Source of the DNA: Okapia johnstoni | Lineage: Eukaryota; Chordata; Mammalia; Artiodactyla; Giraffidae | NCBI GenBank assembly: GCA_024291935.2 | Contig: CM044315.1 | Coordinates: forward strand, 79,590,385-79,654,384 | DNA: 64,000 nt | Reading direction: 5' to 3' | Shown here: positions 31,990 through 43,309 of the stretch, piece by piece | Layout of the letters: each line of letters starts with the position of its first letter | How positions within the stretch are numbered: position 1 is the stretch's first letter | Notes under the pieces: model-generated | The model's database searches: none | Told to the model about the DNA's origin: nothing | Seen by the model: the letters and a program-made list of their open reading frames with translations, nothing else | Program-made: the position numbers and the translations under genes

Positions 31990-32640
31990 TAATAGATAGC
32001 ACTTATTAAGTACCTGCTGTTTTCTAGCCATTGTTTTAGCTCTTTTCATATACTATCTTATTTATTATACCTCATAACAACCCTAGAGGTAGGTAATATT
32101 ATTGTCAATTTCATTTTATAGGTTGGGGAGACTGAAGTATGTAGATATTGACTCAATTTTCCCAAGGCCACACAGCTAGAAAGTGGTAGAGCTAAGATTT
32201 TTTTTTTTAATTTACATTTTACTGAAAGATAGTAGATTTACAATGTTGTGTTAATTTTGCTGCACAGCAAAGTGACTCAGTTACATATATATACAGATAT
32301 ATATTTATACACCTGTTTTCATATACTTTACTATTGTGGTTTATTACAGGATACTGAATATAGTTCCCTGTCCTATACAGTAGGACCTTGATGTTTATCC
32401 ATTCTACAAATAATAGTTTGTATCTGCTAATCTCAAACTCCCAATCCTTCCCTCCACCAACCCTGCCTCTCCCTTGGTAAACACAAGTCTGTTCTCTGTG
32501 TCTGTGAGTCTGTTTCTGTTTCACAGATATTACCTGACACAAATAAACATTTCTATGAAATAGAGTTAAGATTTGAACCCTGCCATCTAGCTTCCCAGCT
32601 CATTCTCTTAACCACTAAGATCTCTGGCCTCCCAAGTTAG
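31990..32640 (-). mobile_element. MIR SINE (antisense), split by an L1
   Basis: The left part (31,990-32,198) shows 'cataacaaccctagaggtag' and 'ggccacacagctagaaagtg'. The right part (32,562-32,640) continues with 'aagatttgaaccctgccatc' and 'ctcttaaccactaagatctc'. Removing the L1 rejoins a near-complete MIR. Confidence 0.9.
32199..32561 (-). mobile_element. L1 LINE 3' end (antisense) in a MIR
   Basis: Starts with a poly(T) run and continues 'gctgcacagcaaagtgactc', 'gtcctatacagtaggacctt' and 'gttctctgtgtctgtgagtc', an artiodactyl L1 3' UTR. The 11-bp repeat 'agagctaagat' / 'agagttaagat' (32188-32198 and 32562-32572, one mismatch) is its target-site duplication. Confidence 0.94.
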
Positions 32641-33359
32641 CTTTACCGTTGAACAGACACAGATGTGGCTCATGAAACAGCTCTTCTGAAATGGCCCTGG
32701 GTATCTATTGCCCTAAGGATGCCCTCCACGCTGTGGCTCATATCTTTCATAACCACCCATTTTGATCAAGAACAGCCTAATTTATTTGGCCCTGGATCTG
32801 TAAATTCAGTGTTAATCTGCAGGTTGGTTTCAACTCTCACTAGTTCCCTTCGAAAGAGAGAAAAGAAGGAGGAAAATGAGGCCAAAATCCATCCCAATTA
32901 TTAAAGTTATTTTTAAAAAGCAAGATGATGGGGGAAGACAGCACACATCTGTCTCTTAAAAGGAAGGATCCTCTGTCTCCTGCCTGTGATTGTCTCTGAC
33001 TTTGAAGTGCTGCTCCCCGCTGGAGGCTCTGAGCTCTCTCTGCTCTGGGCGCTCTCTCAGCCCGTGCGCTCCTGTTGAAGGTGATGAGGACAAAATTGGG
33101 ACAGGTCACCCCAAAGACCCCCCCTTCCTTTGTTCTGAGTGAATGTTCTCTCTTTCTGAAAATTCTCAGCTTTATCTAAGAAAGGGAAAGGGCAGACCCT
33201 CTTTCATAAGAAGAAAGGAAGAGGGTCTGAGAGACTGTTCTTTCCCTGAGTATTCAGTGAGTTACTGAATAACAGGGAGAAAAAGAGTCAGAGAAAGGAC
33301 AAAAAAATAAAAATAAATAAAAAATAAAAAACACAGCACAGCTCTGAGCCCCTCTCCTA
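32641..33359. other. Non-repetitive DNA with A-rich simple repeat
   Basis: No interspersed repeat is recognised. An (AAATA)-type A-rich tract lies at 33,299-33,331. No gene could be supported. Confidence 0.4.
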
Positions 33360-33900
33360 TCAGGTTTTACAGAGGGGCCATAGATTTTCTTCATTGCCAG
33401 CCCTGACTTATCACAGCCTTGTTTTTAATGAGGTATAATAAGGGGAACATTTTGTAACAACACGGTTCCCCTATTTTATCCCGCAAACAGCTGTGTCATG
33501 CTTGCGGCTGGAAGAATGAATCATATCTCGGCCTGCATATGCTAACTCCCATGTAATTACCCCAGCATCTTAAATAAAGCCGGCCCTAAACCTGTCGCTC
33601 ACATTACAAGCAAACGGTGCAGACCTCGTAACTGGGGCCTCTATCATTACAATTAATTTATCACAGAAGCAACTGAGATTAGAGGCTAGAATTAAAACCC
33701 AGAGCATGGAGAGTCGCCGTAGTGACACTGACAAACAGGCTCTTGAGAGGCGGCTGGCTCCAGCGGCTGCCTGACTAATGCCTTTCCTGGGTAAAAGCAG
33801 CCTTAGTTGGATTTGGTTTTCTTTACATTTTTTCCCACTCTGAGGTTTTACTAAAGCGATTTCCCTGTCTCCCTTGATTCAAAATGATGTTGGAAAAATT
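33360..33900. promoter_or_regulatory. Candidate conserved noncoding / enhancer-like block
   Basis: A repeat-free block with clustered homeodomain-type TAAT cores ('catgtaattacc', 'acaattaatttatc') and GATA-type words ('cttatcacag', 'tttatcacag'), plus several CpGs in otherwise AT-rich DNA ('gcttgcggctgg', 'aagccggccc'). No long open frame crosses it. This composition resembles developmental enhancers, but conservation has not been measured, so the call is only a hypothesis. Confidence 0.25.
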
Positions 33901-35835
33901 CTACCTGGTACTTAACCAGAACTCTGAGCAGGAGTCACCATTTTCTCATTCTTAAACGACCACTGTCTCTCCATGCGAACAATCCCCCCGAGACCTCCCA
34001 TTTGTTTTTGTTATTAGAAAGGAATTTCTTCTGACATCAGTTTGCTTCCTTTCATGGGGCAGGAGATTGGGGGGAGGGGGGAAAGTGCCCAGAGCATTTG
34101 CTTCAAATATACAAATGCTGTCTGCCTCTCCCCAGGCAGTGTACTTCTCAGCGAGGTTCCTCAACTGAACCACAGAGACAGAAAATTACTTGAGTAACTG
34201 TTTCCTTAGTTCTCCCAAGGATAGTACCACGAGTATATCTAGATGGTACATTCTAGAGGCATAGGAGAGATGTCAGTTTATTACTTTCAGGGCGTGTGTG
34301 GGGGTGTTGTTAGCGCATCCGAGCTCACCCTGGTTGAAAAAGGCTGAAGAGAGACCATCAGATGGACTCCACTCCAGCATTGTTTAGAGACCCCAGCAGG
34401 GAGCCCCCTCCCAGTCCAGAGTCAGCTCCTGTCCCCGTCAGAGTGGTTCCCACTCAACCCACCACCCACATACACAGTCTCCTTTCATTAGTGGGTGGCT
34501 AGTGCCTCTCCTGGCCATCCAAACCTCAAAGCTGAATTAGAATATGCTAGGTCTCCAGACACTGGTGGATCTTATTATTGTCCCTGATGTCACCAGAGCA
34601 CAGTAGTCTACTCTGTCAGCTCCCCATTCTGCAGTTGAGCCCACTGTACACCCTGCCTCCGCTCCCCCTGCCCCCCAGTCCAGGCCCATCTCCTCTCCTT
34701 CCCATGCACACAGCTGCACTACCTTCCCCAGTTCCTCTCACCCTGAGATGTGACAGGACTCTGCTCGTTGGAGTGCAGGTGGAGAGGTAGGCCACTTCCC
34801 CAGGGCCAGTGAAGATCTCCCGCCTGCTCCTCCAGCTCCCCTTTCTCAAGAGACCAGCTAGAACATATGGCAGAGGGTTCCGAACCCTCAGGGTTGACAA
34901 ACCCGAATTCCACAATCACCACCTTGAAGCTGCCTTCTAAACAGGCTTTGTTTGATGGTGTAATTACCCTCTCTTGGCTAATGAAGCCTGTGAATGAAAT
35001 GACTCAACCTCTTCCTCGGAGGCTCCTCAGTTTGTGAAGAACAAGGAAGGAGAACCCGGAGTCTAAGGCTGGGAAGCAGATTTGGGAGACATTTCAGCAC
35101 TTGGATAGGATAAGGGGCTTATCTATAACCCTTCAGCCAGCTCAGGACCAGGAACTCAGTCCTGGCTCAGGATCTGTTAGATGAATGGGCACCAAGCTTT
35201 GCATATGTTAATATGATGAATCTGTTTTCTGACTCTCCTTACTCTAAAGTGGTGCCATGAAACTGGAGACAGTCCTCCACATACTTCCTTTCAGTTTTCT
35301 TTCTGATCAACAGCAGGTATTTAAAAACTGGGCTTCAGGCACTGAGAAAGGTAGAGAAGAGTTAACTGGCCCTAAGGAAATGGGAATCACCCCTAGAACG
35401 GAGTACGTTAACACTATGCTTGAAATAGCCATTAGCCGTGCCAAGGGCTGCACTATGAAATAGGAAGAATCCCATTTCAAATCCCCTAGAACTCAAGTAC
35501 CTTATGACCAGTGGAACATAGCTCCTTTTCTTCCTACTGATAGACCTTTAGCTCCGTTTAAGCCATGCAATACTCACTGAGAGAAGGAATAAAAAATGCT
35601 TTAAAAAATATGCAGCACATGCAGGGGAACAGATTGGTATTACTATCAGTCTGGTCTCCTTCCTTCCCTGGAAAGTCTTCCCTGCAGTACTCTCTCCCCA
35701 CTCCTGCCCATGCGAGAATGGAGCATACAGAGATCTAGATTAGACCAGTTCTGGTTCTGGCTTATAGTGTATTCTTGGTTTAGCCTCATTAAAAAATTAC
35801 TATTCCTCTATGGAAAACTGAACTGAACTAACTTG
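33901..35835. other. Repeat-poor DNA, no gene supported
   Basis: This 1.9-kb stretch holds no recognised repeat. 34,940-35,010 has another TAAT-rich segment ('tggtgtaattaccctctctt', 'ggctaatgaag'). Open frames of 60-99 codons near 34,540-34,920 and 35,257-35,463 have no domain or splice support. Confidence 0.4.
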
Positions 35836-35839
35836 GAAC

Positions 35840-36065
35840 AGAAGTCAAGAGTGTGGATTCAGGGTTGGATTGATTGGGTCCAAATTTCAGCTGTGACTTA
35901 TAAATTAGTAAGACTTAGGAAAATTATGTAACCTCTTTAAGCCTCTGTTTTATTATCTTGTAAAATGGGAATAAAAACAAACAAACAAGTTCACAGAACT
36001 GAAGTATCACATGCAAACATTTGGCATGATGTCTAAGGCACCTGAGAAATGTTAGCTATCGTTGT
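35840..36065 (+). mobile_element. MIR SINE
   Basis: Sense MIR: 'gtccaaatttcagctgtgac', 'attatgtaacctctttaagc', 'tgttttattatcttgtaaaa' and 'catttggcatgatgtct'. An (AAAC)n run sits near 35,972-35,988. Confidence 0.85.
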
Positions 36066-36431
36066 TCCATTTCCTATCTCTGAATTAATGCCCATCTTCT
36101 CCTTGTCTCCTCGTGTTACAACTGAGACTACGACCTTCTTCCTATTAAAGTCTAGTCATCCACATGTACTCTGGATCTCATCCCTCCTTGACTTTTAAAA
36201 CCTGCTTCATTTATCATAATCTCTTTTTCTTGTACTATCAGTCTTGTTCTTTGGATCATTTCAATCAACATATACACACGCACTGATATTTCCTATAAAA
36301 AAAAATCCCTCACTTAAACCCACATCCTCTCCACCTGCCATCACATTTTTATGCTCTTCTTTACAGCCAATCATCTCCAAAGTACTATCTACATTTGCTG
36401 TGTACTTTTCTTCGGTTCAGTTCAGTTCAGT

Positions 36432-37304
36432 TCAGTCGCCCAGTCGTGTCCGACTCGTTGCGACCCCATGAATTGCAGCACGCCAGGCCTCCCTGTCCAT
36501 CACCAACTCCTGGAGTTTACTCAAACCCACGTCCATCGAGTCAGTGATGCCATCCAACCATCTCATCCTCTGTCGTCCCCATCTCCTCCTGCCCCCAATC
36601 CTACCCAGCATTAGGGTCTTTTCCAATGAGTCAACTCTTCGCATGAGGTGGCCAAAGTATTGGAGTTTCAGCTTCAACATCAGTCCTTCCAATGAATACC
36701 CAGGATTGATCTCCTTTAGGATGGACTGATTGGATCTCCTTGCTGTCCAAGGGACTCTCAAGAGTCTTCTCCAACACCACAGTTCAAAAGCATCAATTCT
36801 GCGGCACTCAGCTTTCTTCACCGTCCAACTCTCACATCCATACATGACCACTGGGAAAACCATAGCCTTGACTAGACGGACTTTTGTTGGCAAAGTAATG
36901 TCTCTGCTTTTAAATATGCTATCTAGGTTGGCCATAACCTTCCTTCCAAGGAGTAAGCGTCTTTTAATTTCATGGCTGCAATCACCATCAGCAGTGATTT
37001 TGGAGCCCAAAAAAATAAAGTCTGACACTGTTTCCCCATCTATTTTCCATGACATGATGGGACCAGATGCCATGGTCTTAGTTTTCTGAACGTTGAGCTT
37101 TAAGCCAACTTTTTCACTCTCCTCTTTCACCTTCATCAAGAGGCCCTCTAGTTCTTCTTCACTTTCTGCCATAAGGGTGGTGTCATCTGCATATCTGAAG
37201 TTATTGATATTTCTCCCAGCAATCTTGATTCCAGCTTGTGTTTCTTCCAGCCCAGCGTTTCTCATGATGTACTCTGCATATAAGTTAAATAAGCAGGGTG
37301 ACAT
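36432..37304 (-). pseudogene. BovB RT C-terminal half with YADD motif
   Basis: A 290-codon minus-strand frame beginning at motif B ('[13 protein letters not shown]') and running through motif C ('[11 protein letters not shown]'), the thumb ('[19 protein letters not shown]') and the tail ('RTRLGD') to what looks like the natural ORF stop. In the family this part completes reverse transcription. It is separated from the N-terminal part by frameshifts, so no full protein can be made. Confidence 0.9.
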
Positions 37305-37364
37305 ATACAGCCTTGACGTACTCCTTTTCCTATTTGGAACCAGTCTGTTGTTCCATGTCCAGTT

Positions 37365-38444
37365 CTAACTGTTGCTTCCTGACCTGCATACAGGTTTCTC
37401 AAGAGACAGGTCAGATGGTCTGGTATTCCCATCTCTTTCAGAATTTTCCAGTTTATTGTGATCCACACAGTCAAAGGATTTGGCATAGTCAATAAAGCAG
37501 AAATAGATGTTTTTCTGGTACTCTCTTGCTTTTTCAATGATCCAGCGGATATTGGCAATTTGATCTCTGATTCCTCTGCCTTTTCTAAAACCAGCTTGAA
37601 CATCTGGAAGTTCACGGTTCACGCATTGCTGTAGCCTGGCTTGGAGAATTTTGAGCGTTACTTTACTAGCATGTGAGATGAGTGCAATTGTGCGGTAGTT
37701 TGAGCATTCTTTGGCATTGCCTTTCTTTGGGATTGGAATGAAAACGGACCTTTTCCAGTCCTGTGGCCACTGCTGAGTTTTCCAAATTTGCTGGCATATC
37801 GAGTGCAGCACTTTCAGAGCATCACCTTTGAGGATTTGAAATTGCTCAACTGGAATTCCATCACCTCCACTAGCTTTGTTCGTAGTGATGCTTTCTAAGG
37901 CCCACTTGACTTCACATGCCAGGATGTCTGGCTCTAGGTGAGTGATCACACCATCGTGATTATCTGGGTCATGAAGATCTTTTTTGTACAGTTCTTCTGT
38001 GTATTCTTGCCACCTCTTCTTATTATCTTCTGCTTCTGTCAGGTCCCTACCATTTCTGTCCTTTATCGAGCCTATCTTTGCTTGAAATGTTCCTTTGTTA
38101 TCTCTGATTTTCTTGAAGAGATCTCTAGTCTTTCCCAATCTGTTGTTTTCCTCTATTTCTTTGCATTGATGGCTGAGGAAGGCTTTCTTATCTCTCCTTG
38201 CTATTCTTTGGAACTCTGCATTCAGATGGGAATATCTTTCCTTTTCTCCTTTGCTTTTCGCTTCTCTTCTCTTCCCAGCTATCTGTAAGGCCTCCTCAGA
38301 CAGCCATTTTGCTTTTTTGCATTTCTTTTCCATGGGGATTATCTTGATCCCTGTCTCCTGTACAGTGTCACGAACCTCTATCCATAGTTCATCAGGCACT
38401 CTGTCTATCAGATCTAGTCCCTTAAATCTATTTGTCACTTCCAC
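37365..38444 (-). pseudogene. BovB RT N-terminal half, frameshifted near motif A
   Basis: A 359-codon minus-strand frame covering the linker after the endonuclease ('NRFKGLDLIDRVPDELW'), the RT N-terminal region ('NKASGGDGIPVEQF', 'NYRTIALIS', 'FRKGRGIRDQI') and motif A ('FIDYAKSFDCVD'). Near 37,450 a 2-bp deletion relative to sibling copies ('ttttccagttta' for 'ttttccacagttta') shifts the frame. A 1-bp deletion near 37,301 shifts it back, so the next fragment (36,432-37,304) lies in the original frame. The residues after 'DHNKL' are out-of-frame sequence. Confidence 0.9.
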
Positions 38445-38664
38445 TGTATACTCATAAGGGGTTTGATCTAGGTCATACCTGAATGGACTAGTGGTTTTCC
38501 CTTCATTTTATGTCAATTTGTATTTGTGCTGTCACTCCACTAAAATGGCTCTCAGGGTTACCAATCACCCTCCATATTGCCAAATCCAGAAGGCATGTCC
38601 CTTTCTCTGATCTCTCAGAAGCATTTGACAAACTCACCATTTGCTCTTTTTAAAAACACTCCCC

Positions 38665-38839
38665 CAAGAGACTATACTCCAGTAAAAAAAAAAAAATACA
38701 GACCTGAAATCCATTTTGAATGAAGCCAAACTTGATTGAACCATGTTTACAATGAACTTAGATAATTTTGCTTCATTATCAGTGTATTATGTTTGCATTG
38801 GGAGTTCTGAAAATAAATTACTTGCTCAAGATAAAAAAA
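38665..38839 (+). pseudogene. Processed retrocopy fragment of an unknown transcript 3' end
   Basis: A 175-bp insertion bracketed by a perfect 14-bp duplication 'taaaaacactcccc' (38651-38664 and 38840-38853), inside L2. It ends in an A run (from 38,833) with an AATAAA signal at 38,812-38,817, about 15 bases upstream, as in an mRNA 3' end. A second A-run (13 A) lies near 38,683. It matches no repeat I recognise. Best explained as an L1-mediated copy of a short mRNA 3' UTR segment; the source gene is unknown. Confidence 0.8.
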
Positions 38840-39020
38840 TAAAAACACTCCCCTTGGTTTTGCTCTTTGGTTTTACCATTTCTCTCTGTCCACTCCTTCT
38901 CAGGCTCCATTCTTCTTTTCTTCTCTTAAATACTTAACATTAGAGTTCTCCAGGGCTTGGATCTGTGCCCTCTTATTTTCTCCTTTTTACATTATTTGCC
39001 TCAGTGATTTCATTATTTTA

Positions 39021-40134
39021 AATCACTTTAAATAGTGAGGTGGTGTTACTAAAACAACAAACAACAACAGAACCTCTGAAATATATGACACTTGCTTTGG
39101 AGCAGATAGTGGGCAGCAAGGAAGCTGATATGAAAGTCAGGAATAATAGCAACTTGTAGTTACAGTGGTAAGCATTTGGCCAAACAATAACAATCTGGAA
39201 GGTAGAAAATACATCTAATGAACCCTTAGAAGAGGAGATTTTATGGCAAAATACTGAAAGCACGAGCTGGTTGCTTTAGCTGCACTTGATGAGGCACTAA
39301 CAAGAAAGAGAGAAACTTGAAGAGAACTGGCTAGTTTGTAAGCAGAATACAGCAGGAATATAGAGAACCCAGAACTTATTAGATTCAAAAACAAAACTTT
39401 CTCATCTCCAGCCTCTCTAGTAAAAGATTTTCAAATTAAGATTCACCCTAGACTAACGATCAAATCCATGGTGCTGTCAGTAGATATAATTTCAAGGTGA
39501 ATTCATAATCAAGGATCTTCATTAAGCACTGAAAAAAGTAAGGCAGTGTTTTTCCATCTTTCAGGTGGAAAAGAAGCTTCTAGAAAGCTTATGAGTTTGG
39601 TTCCACAGCAGCCTGATATACTCAAGAGTACAAGTAATTAGGTCTGGATAAATCATGTCTTGTATAAATTGTAGGTATGGCTTGTGGCACATAGAACTGA
39701 CTAGTATCAGATATGCAGGACTCACACAGCTTGTAAGAGAGTTGTCTTGGCAAGTACACTGCCAGTTCCAACTGAAAGAGACTGAGACTGTTCAGCATGT
39801 TACAAAGATCTTCAACTCCCCACATTTCTACAGCCTGCTAGTAGAATTTCAGAGCTGCAATGGATTGGTGATTTCTATGTAATCTAGTTCTTCCCTTTTA
39901 AATGAAAAAATGTATTGCTGTTATCATGTACCTATTCCACCACTGTATGTTGAATGGGGGAAGGGGGGATTGTATATATATTTTAGTTCTTAGGTCTTCA
40001 GATCAAGAAAAAACATAATTAGACCTGACATGATCCTTTAAGCAAGAAACAATTATTTAGATAATATTGGGGGAAGTCTTGGGATTGTGAGTGAGTGTAT
40101 TTTACAGGTGAGAGGAATGTGAATAAACAAGAGG
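39021..40134. other. Unassigned DNA, possibly retroviral-like internal remnant
   Basis: No repeat was named with confidence. Because an MLT1-type LTR follows immediately, this could be its decayed non-coding internal part, but I see no gag or pol-like frame. Open frames are under 82 codons. Confidence 0.3.
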
Positions 40135-40540
40135 TGGGTTGTGATAGATTGGATTATTGTTCCAAACTGTTACTCCCCTGCTACCTCCATGGAGGAGTTT
40201 ACTTTCCTGCTGCTTGATTTTTGACTTAATTATGAGATTATTTTGGCCAACGGTATATGGAGTCAGAAATGACTCAAAACATGGCCTTGAAATATGCTTG
40301 TGTGGTTGGCCTTCCTGAGGAAAGAGTTCTCCCCAGGAAGCTGCCCTCTCTTCAGCAGAAGCTGCAGAATGAACATCCATGGATCAAACTAGAGCTCAAC
40401 TTCCTGCAGGGAGCAGAGATGCCTGGCCAAGCAGAACCTAGATCAGCCAACCTACAGATGCAGGAGAAATAAGTGCTACTGCTGTATTCAACTGAGATGT
40501 TTGTGGTTGTTTGTTATGTAGCAATAGCTAACTGGTTCTT
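40135..40540 (+). mobile_element. MLT1-type (ERVL-MaLR) LTR
   Basis: The left end 'gttgtgatagattggattat' and right end 'gtttgttatgtagcaatagc' then 'taactggttc' match the two ends of an MLT1 LTR. Between them lie 'ggttggccttcctgaggaaa' and a region resembling the LTR's 'cagcccagc' segment. A solo or flanking LTR of an ancient non-coding element; no viral protein is present. Confidence 0.65.
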
Positions 40541-40559
40541 TCTTATTCTTCAAAACACT

Positions 40560-40915
40560 GATGCCCCTGGTTCTTTCTCATCCTTCAAATGCAACAAGCA
40601 CTTGTCTGCCTCAGGACTGTTAAAATAACCCGCTCCTTCTTTTTGAAATGTTCCTTCTTTTTGAACAGGCCTCTGTTCATTGCAGGTCTTACCTTCAGAT
40701 CTTTATTTAAATGCATTTTTTCAGAGACCACTCTTAGTAGGTCATCCAAATATTCTATATTGTTTTGCCATTTGTTTCATAATCCTCATCTTCATTTGTA
40801 ACAATAAATATTTGTTTCCTTATTTGTTTTCCCCCACTGTTAAGCCTGTAAAGGAAAGGACCATGTCCATTTATTCACTAACTTATTCTCAAAAGTATAG
40901 GATTAAGACTGATGC
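40560..40915 (+). mobile_element. L2 LINE 3' end (diverged)
   Basis: Sense L2 3' blocks: 'tttcagagaccactcttagt', 'atttgtttccttatttgttt', 'agcctgtaaaggaaaggacc', 'catgtccatttattc'. Confidence 0.6.
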
Positions 40916-40920
40916 ATGAA

Positions 40921-41123
40921 AAGTGAAAGTGTTAGTCGCTTAGTCATGTCCGATTCTTTGCAAACACATGGGCTGTAGCCTGCCAGGCTCCTTTGTCCAT
41001 GGAATTCTCCTGGCAAAGATACTGGAGTGGGTTGCCATTTCCTTCTCCAGGGGATCTTCCATGAGCCTGGGTCTCTTGCATTGCAGGCAGATTCCTTACT
41101 GTTTGAGCCACCAGGGAAGCCCC
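40921..41123 (-). mobile_element. Bov-tA SINE (antisense), full length
   Basis: Antisense from 'aagtgaaagtgttagtcgct' to 'gagccaccagggaagcccca'. Lacks about 10 bases around 'cttccatgagcctggg' compared with sibling copies. Confidence 0.95.
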
Positions 41124-41604
41124 AGCATGTTATCAAAAGATATGTTGGGGAACACTTGGTATATGTACTCTTTGGACTACTCAGATCACAGCTTTAAAAA
41201 TGAAATTCAATTTATTTTCATTCTTCTTATTTTTAATAATAATTGTTTTGTTCCCTTCCTAATGAGCTGTGCTTCCCAAGGAAGTAGATTGCCTTCTTGG
41301 TTACCAAACCAACCAATCTAACTGGTGGGCTCCCTGCCCATTACTGTGTCTGGTTGCTTCTGGACAAATATGATTCAAGGTCAAAGATGCAGGTGAGGCC
41401 ATCTGCTGTTTTTGCCAAGGCCAGGGCAAGTTTTTTCACAAACTTTGGTTGGTGTATTCTATCTGCTCCCAAAATATAAACCGACCCACAAAAACAGACA
41501 CATAGAGCTTGGTTCAAAGCTATGGCAGAAACCTGAGGCCCAAGGGTATCATCACCCCAATGGCTCTAAGCCCGAACACTGGTGACTCCAACATAAACCT
41601 TCCC
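41124..41604. other. Unassigned DNA
   Basis: No repeat or gene recognised. Confidence 0.4.
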
Positions 41605-41616
41605 CAAGCCACCTCT

Positions 41617-41834
41617 GTGGCTTCCAAGGTGACTCAGTGGTAAAGAATCTACCTGCCAATGCAGGAGATATAGGAGATGCGGGTTTGACCCCTGGGTTGG
41701 GAAGATAATTTGGAGTAGGAAATGGTAACCCACTCCAGTATTCTTGCTTGGAAAATTTCACGGACAGAAGAGCCTGGTGGCTGCAGTCTGTGAAGTCGCA
41801 GAGTAGGACACATCTGCGAGACTGAGCACTCACA
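41617..41834 (+). mobile_element. Bov-tA SINE, full length
   Basis: Sense SINE with head 'gtggcttccaaggtgactca' and short 'cactcaca' tail. The 12-bp duplication 'caagccacctct' is perfect at 41605-41616 and 41835-41846. Confidence 0.97.
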
Positions 41835-41967
41835 CAAGCCACCTCTAGGTTCCTCCCAGTAGCATTTGCTACCCCTGCTGCAAGGTTCCAATGTCAGTTT
41901 CTGCAGTATTTCTGAAACAGAGAGCCCACAGTGGGGTCTCTTGTAAGCATGGAAGTCCTCTTATAAG

Positions 41968-41991
41968 GGAGGGGAGGGGAGGGGAGGGGAG
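41968..41991. repeat. (GGGGA)n microsatellite
   Basis: Four to five GGGGA units. The plus strand has regularly spaced G4 runs, so a G-quadruplex is possible. Confidence 0.85.
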
Positions 41992-42199
41992 AAAATTTAA
42001 AGTCTTGATCCTGGTACAAATCTACCAAGCTAAGTGAATTATTTCTGGAGGTCTGGCTTTCTGGCTTCCTAACCCCAAGCTTCTCCAAGTCAAGATCTTT
42101 GACCTCAATTTCTATATCTTTCTACTTTTCCTTCTGTGAGCCTTAATATTTTATTAAATGTTATATATGAGTTATATGATATGTAGATATCATATCACA

Positions 42200-43265
42200 T
42201 ATGATATGAAGCAAAATAGTAAATGAACATTTATGGACCACCGTCCAACTTAAGACATAGAACAGGACCACTAATAGTCATGTGCTCCTTCTGAATTCCA
42301 TCTTTCTATCTCCTCCATCCCACCAATGCAACCATCATCCCAGATTTTTTCTTCCTCAGATACTTATCTTTCTTTATAGCTCACTCAAAGTGTATCTTTT
42401 AAGCAGTATATGGCTTTCTTTGGAACTTTATGAGTGTATCGTACCGTATGTATTCTTCTGCAACTGGCTTTTCCTGTTGTTGTTCAGTCGTGTCCAAATC
42501 TTTGCAACCCCATGAACTGCAGCACTCCAGGCTTCCCTGTCTTCCACTGTCTCCTGGAATTTGCTCCAACTCATATCCATTGAGTTGGTGATGCCATCCA
42601 ACCATCTCATCCTCTGTTTTATCTCCTCCTTCTGCCTTCAGTCTTTCCCAGCATCTGGGTCTTTTCCAGTCAGTCATCTCTTCATATCAGGGAGCCAAAG
42701 TATTGGAGCTTCAGCTTCAGCATCAGTCCTTCCAATGAATATTCAGGGTTGACTTCCTTTAGGATTGACTAGTTTGATCTCCTTGCAGTCCAAGGGACTC
42801 TCAAGAGTCTTCTCCAGCATCACAGTTTGAAAGCATCAATTCTTTGGTGCTCGGCCTTCTTTATGGTCCAACTCTCACATCTGTACACGGCTACTGGAAA
42901 AACCATAGCTTTGACCATATGGACCTTTGTCAGCAAAGAGATGTCTTTGTTATTAAATATGCTGTTTAGGTTTGTCATAGCTTTTCTTACTCAGCATTAT
43001 ATTTCTAAGAGTTCTCTGTGGTGATTCATATAGTGGTAATGCTTTCATTTTCACCACTTTATAGTATTCAATTACATGAATATACCACAGTTTGTTCATC
43101 CTTTCTCCTGTTAATGGACATCTGGGGTTATTTACAGGCTTTGTTTTGTTGCCATTACAAACAATTCTGCTGTGGACATCCTGTATACACATCTCTTGGA
43201 GTATATGAGCAAGAGTGTTTCTAGGGAATATGCCTAGGGATGGTACTGCTCAGCCGTAGGATATA
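42200..43265 (-). mobile_element. Old L1 LINE (antisense), split by BovB
   Basis: The left part (to 42,473) has 'gtatatggctttctttggaa' and 'atgtattcttctgcaactgg'. The right part (from 42,980) continues 'ttactcagcattatatttct', 'gaatataccacagtttgttc', 'caattctgctgtggacatcc'. This is the colinear antisense order of an L1 ORF2/3' region. Confidence 0.8.
42474..42979 (-). mobile_element. BovB LINE 3' end (antisense)
   Basis: From 'ctgttgttgttcagtcgtgt' to 'gctgtttaggtttgtcat'. It covers the 3' end and the C-terminal coding part with broken frames. The 7-bp repeat 'gcttttc' (42467-42473 and 42980-42986) is the likely target-site duplication in L1. Confidence 0.93.
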
Positions 43266-43309
43266 AACACACTCAGGTCTACAAGAACGGCAGTTACAGT
43301 ACGTTAGGT

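Larger units (their letters stand above)
36416..38495 (-). mobile_element. BovB LINE, about 2.1 kb (antisense), 5'-truncated
   Basis: The left end is the 3' (TTCAG)n-type terminus. The right end stops at 'ggactagtggttttccct', within the linker after the endonuclease. The RT region is nearly complete, with two small deletions, described under the ORF entries. The target-site duplication is not clear. Confidence 0.96.
36080..39020 (+). mobile_element. L2 LINE (sense), split by BovB and by a retrocopy
   Basis: Sense L2 RT-region blocks run from 36,080 to 36,415 ('ttacagccaatcatctccaa'), then 38,500-38,664 ('gctgtcactccactaaaatg', 'agcatttgacaaactcacca', equivalent to RT motif A), then 38,854-39,020 ('agttctccagggcttggatc', around motif B). 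The intervening sequence is a BovB and a small poly(A)-tailed insertion. Confidence 0.8.

Noticed and set aside
35257..35463. 68-codon open frame as a possible exon or small protein
   Set aside because: No homology recognised, no Kozak or splice support, and length is within chance.
40135..40540. Endogenous retrovirus with coding capacity next to the LTR
   Set aside because: No gag, pol or env-like frame is present on either side; only an ancient non-coding LTR is supported.
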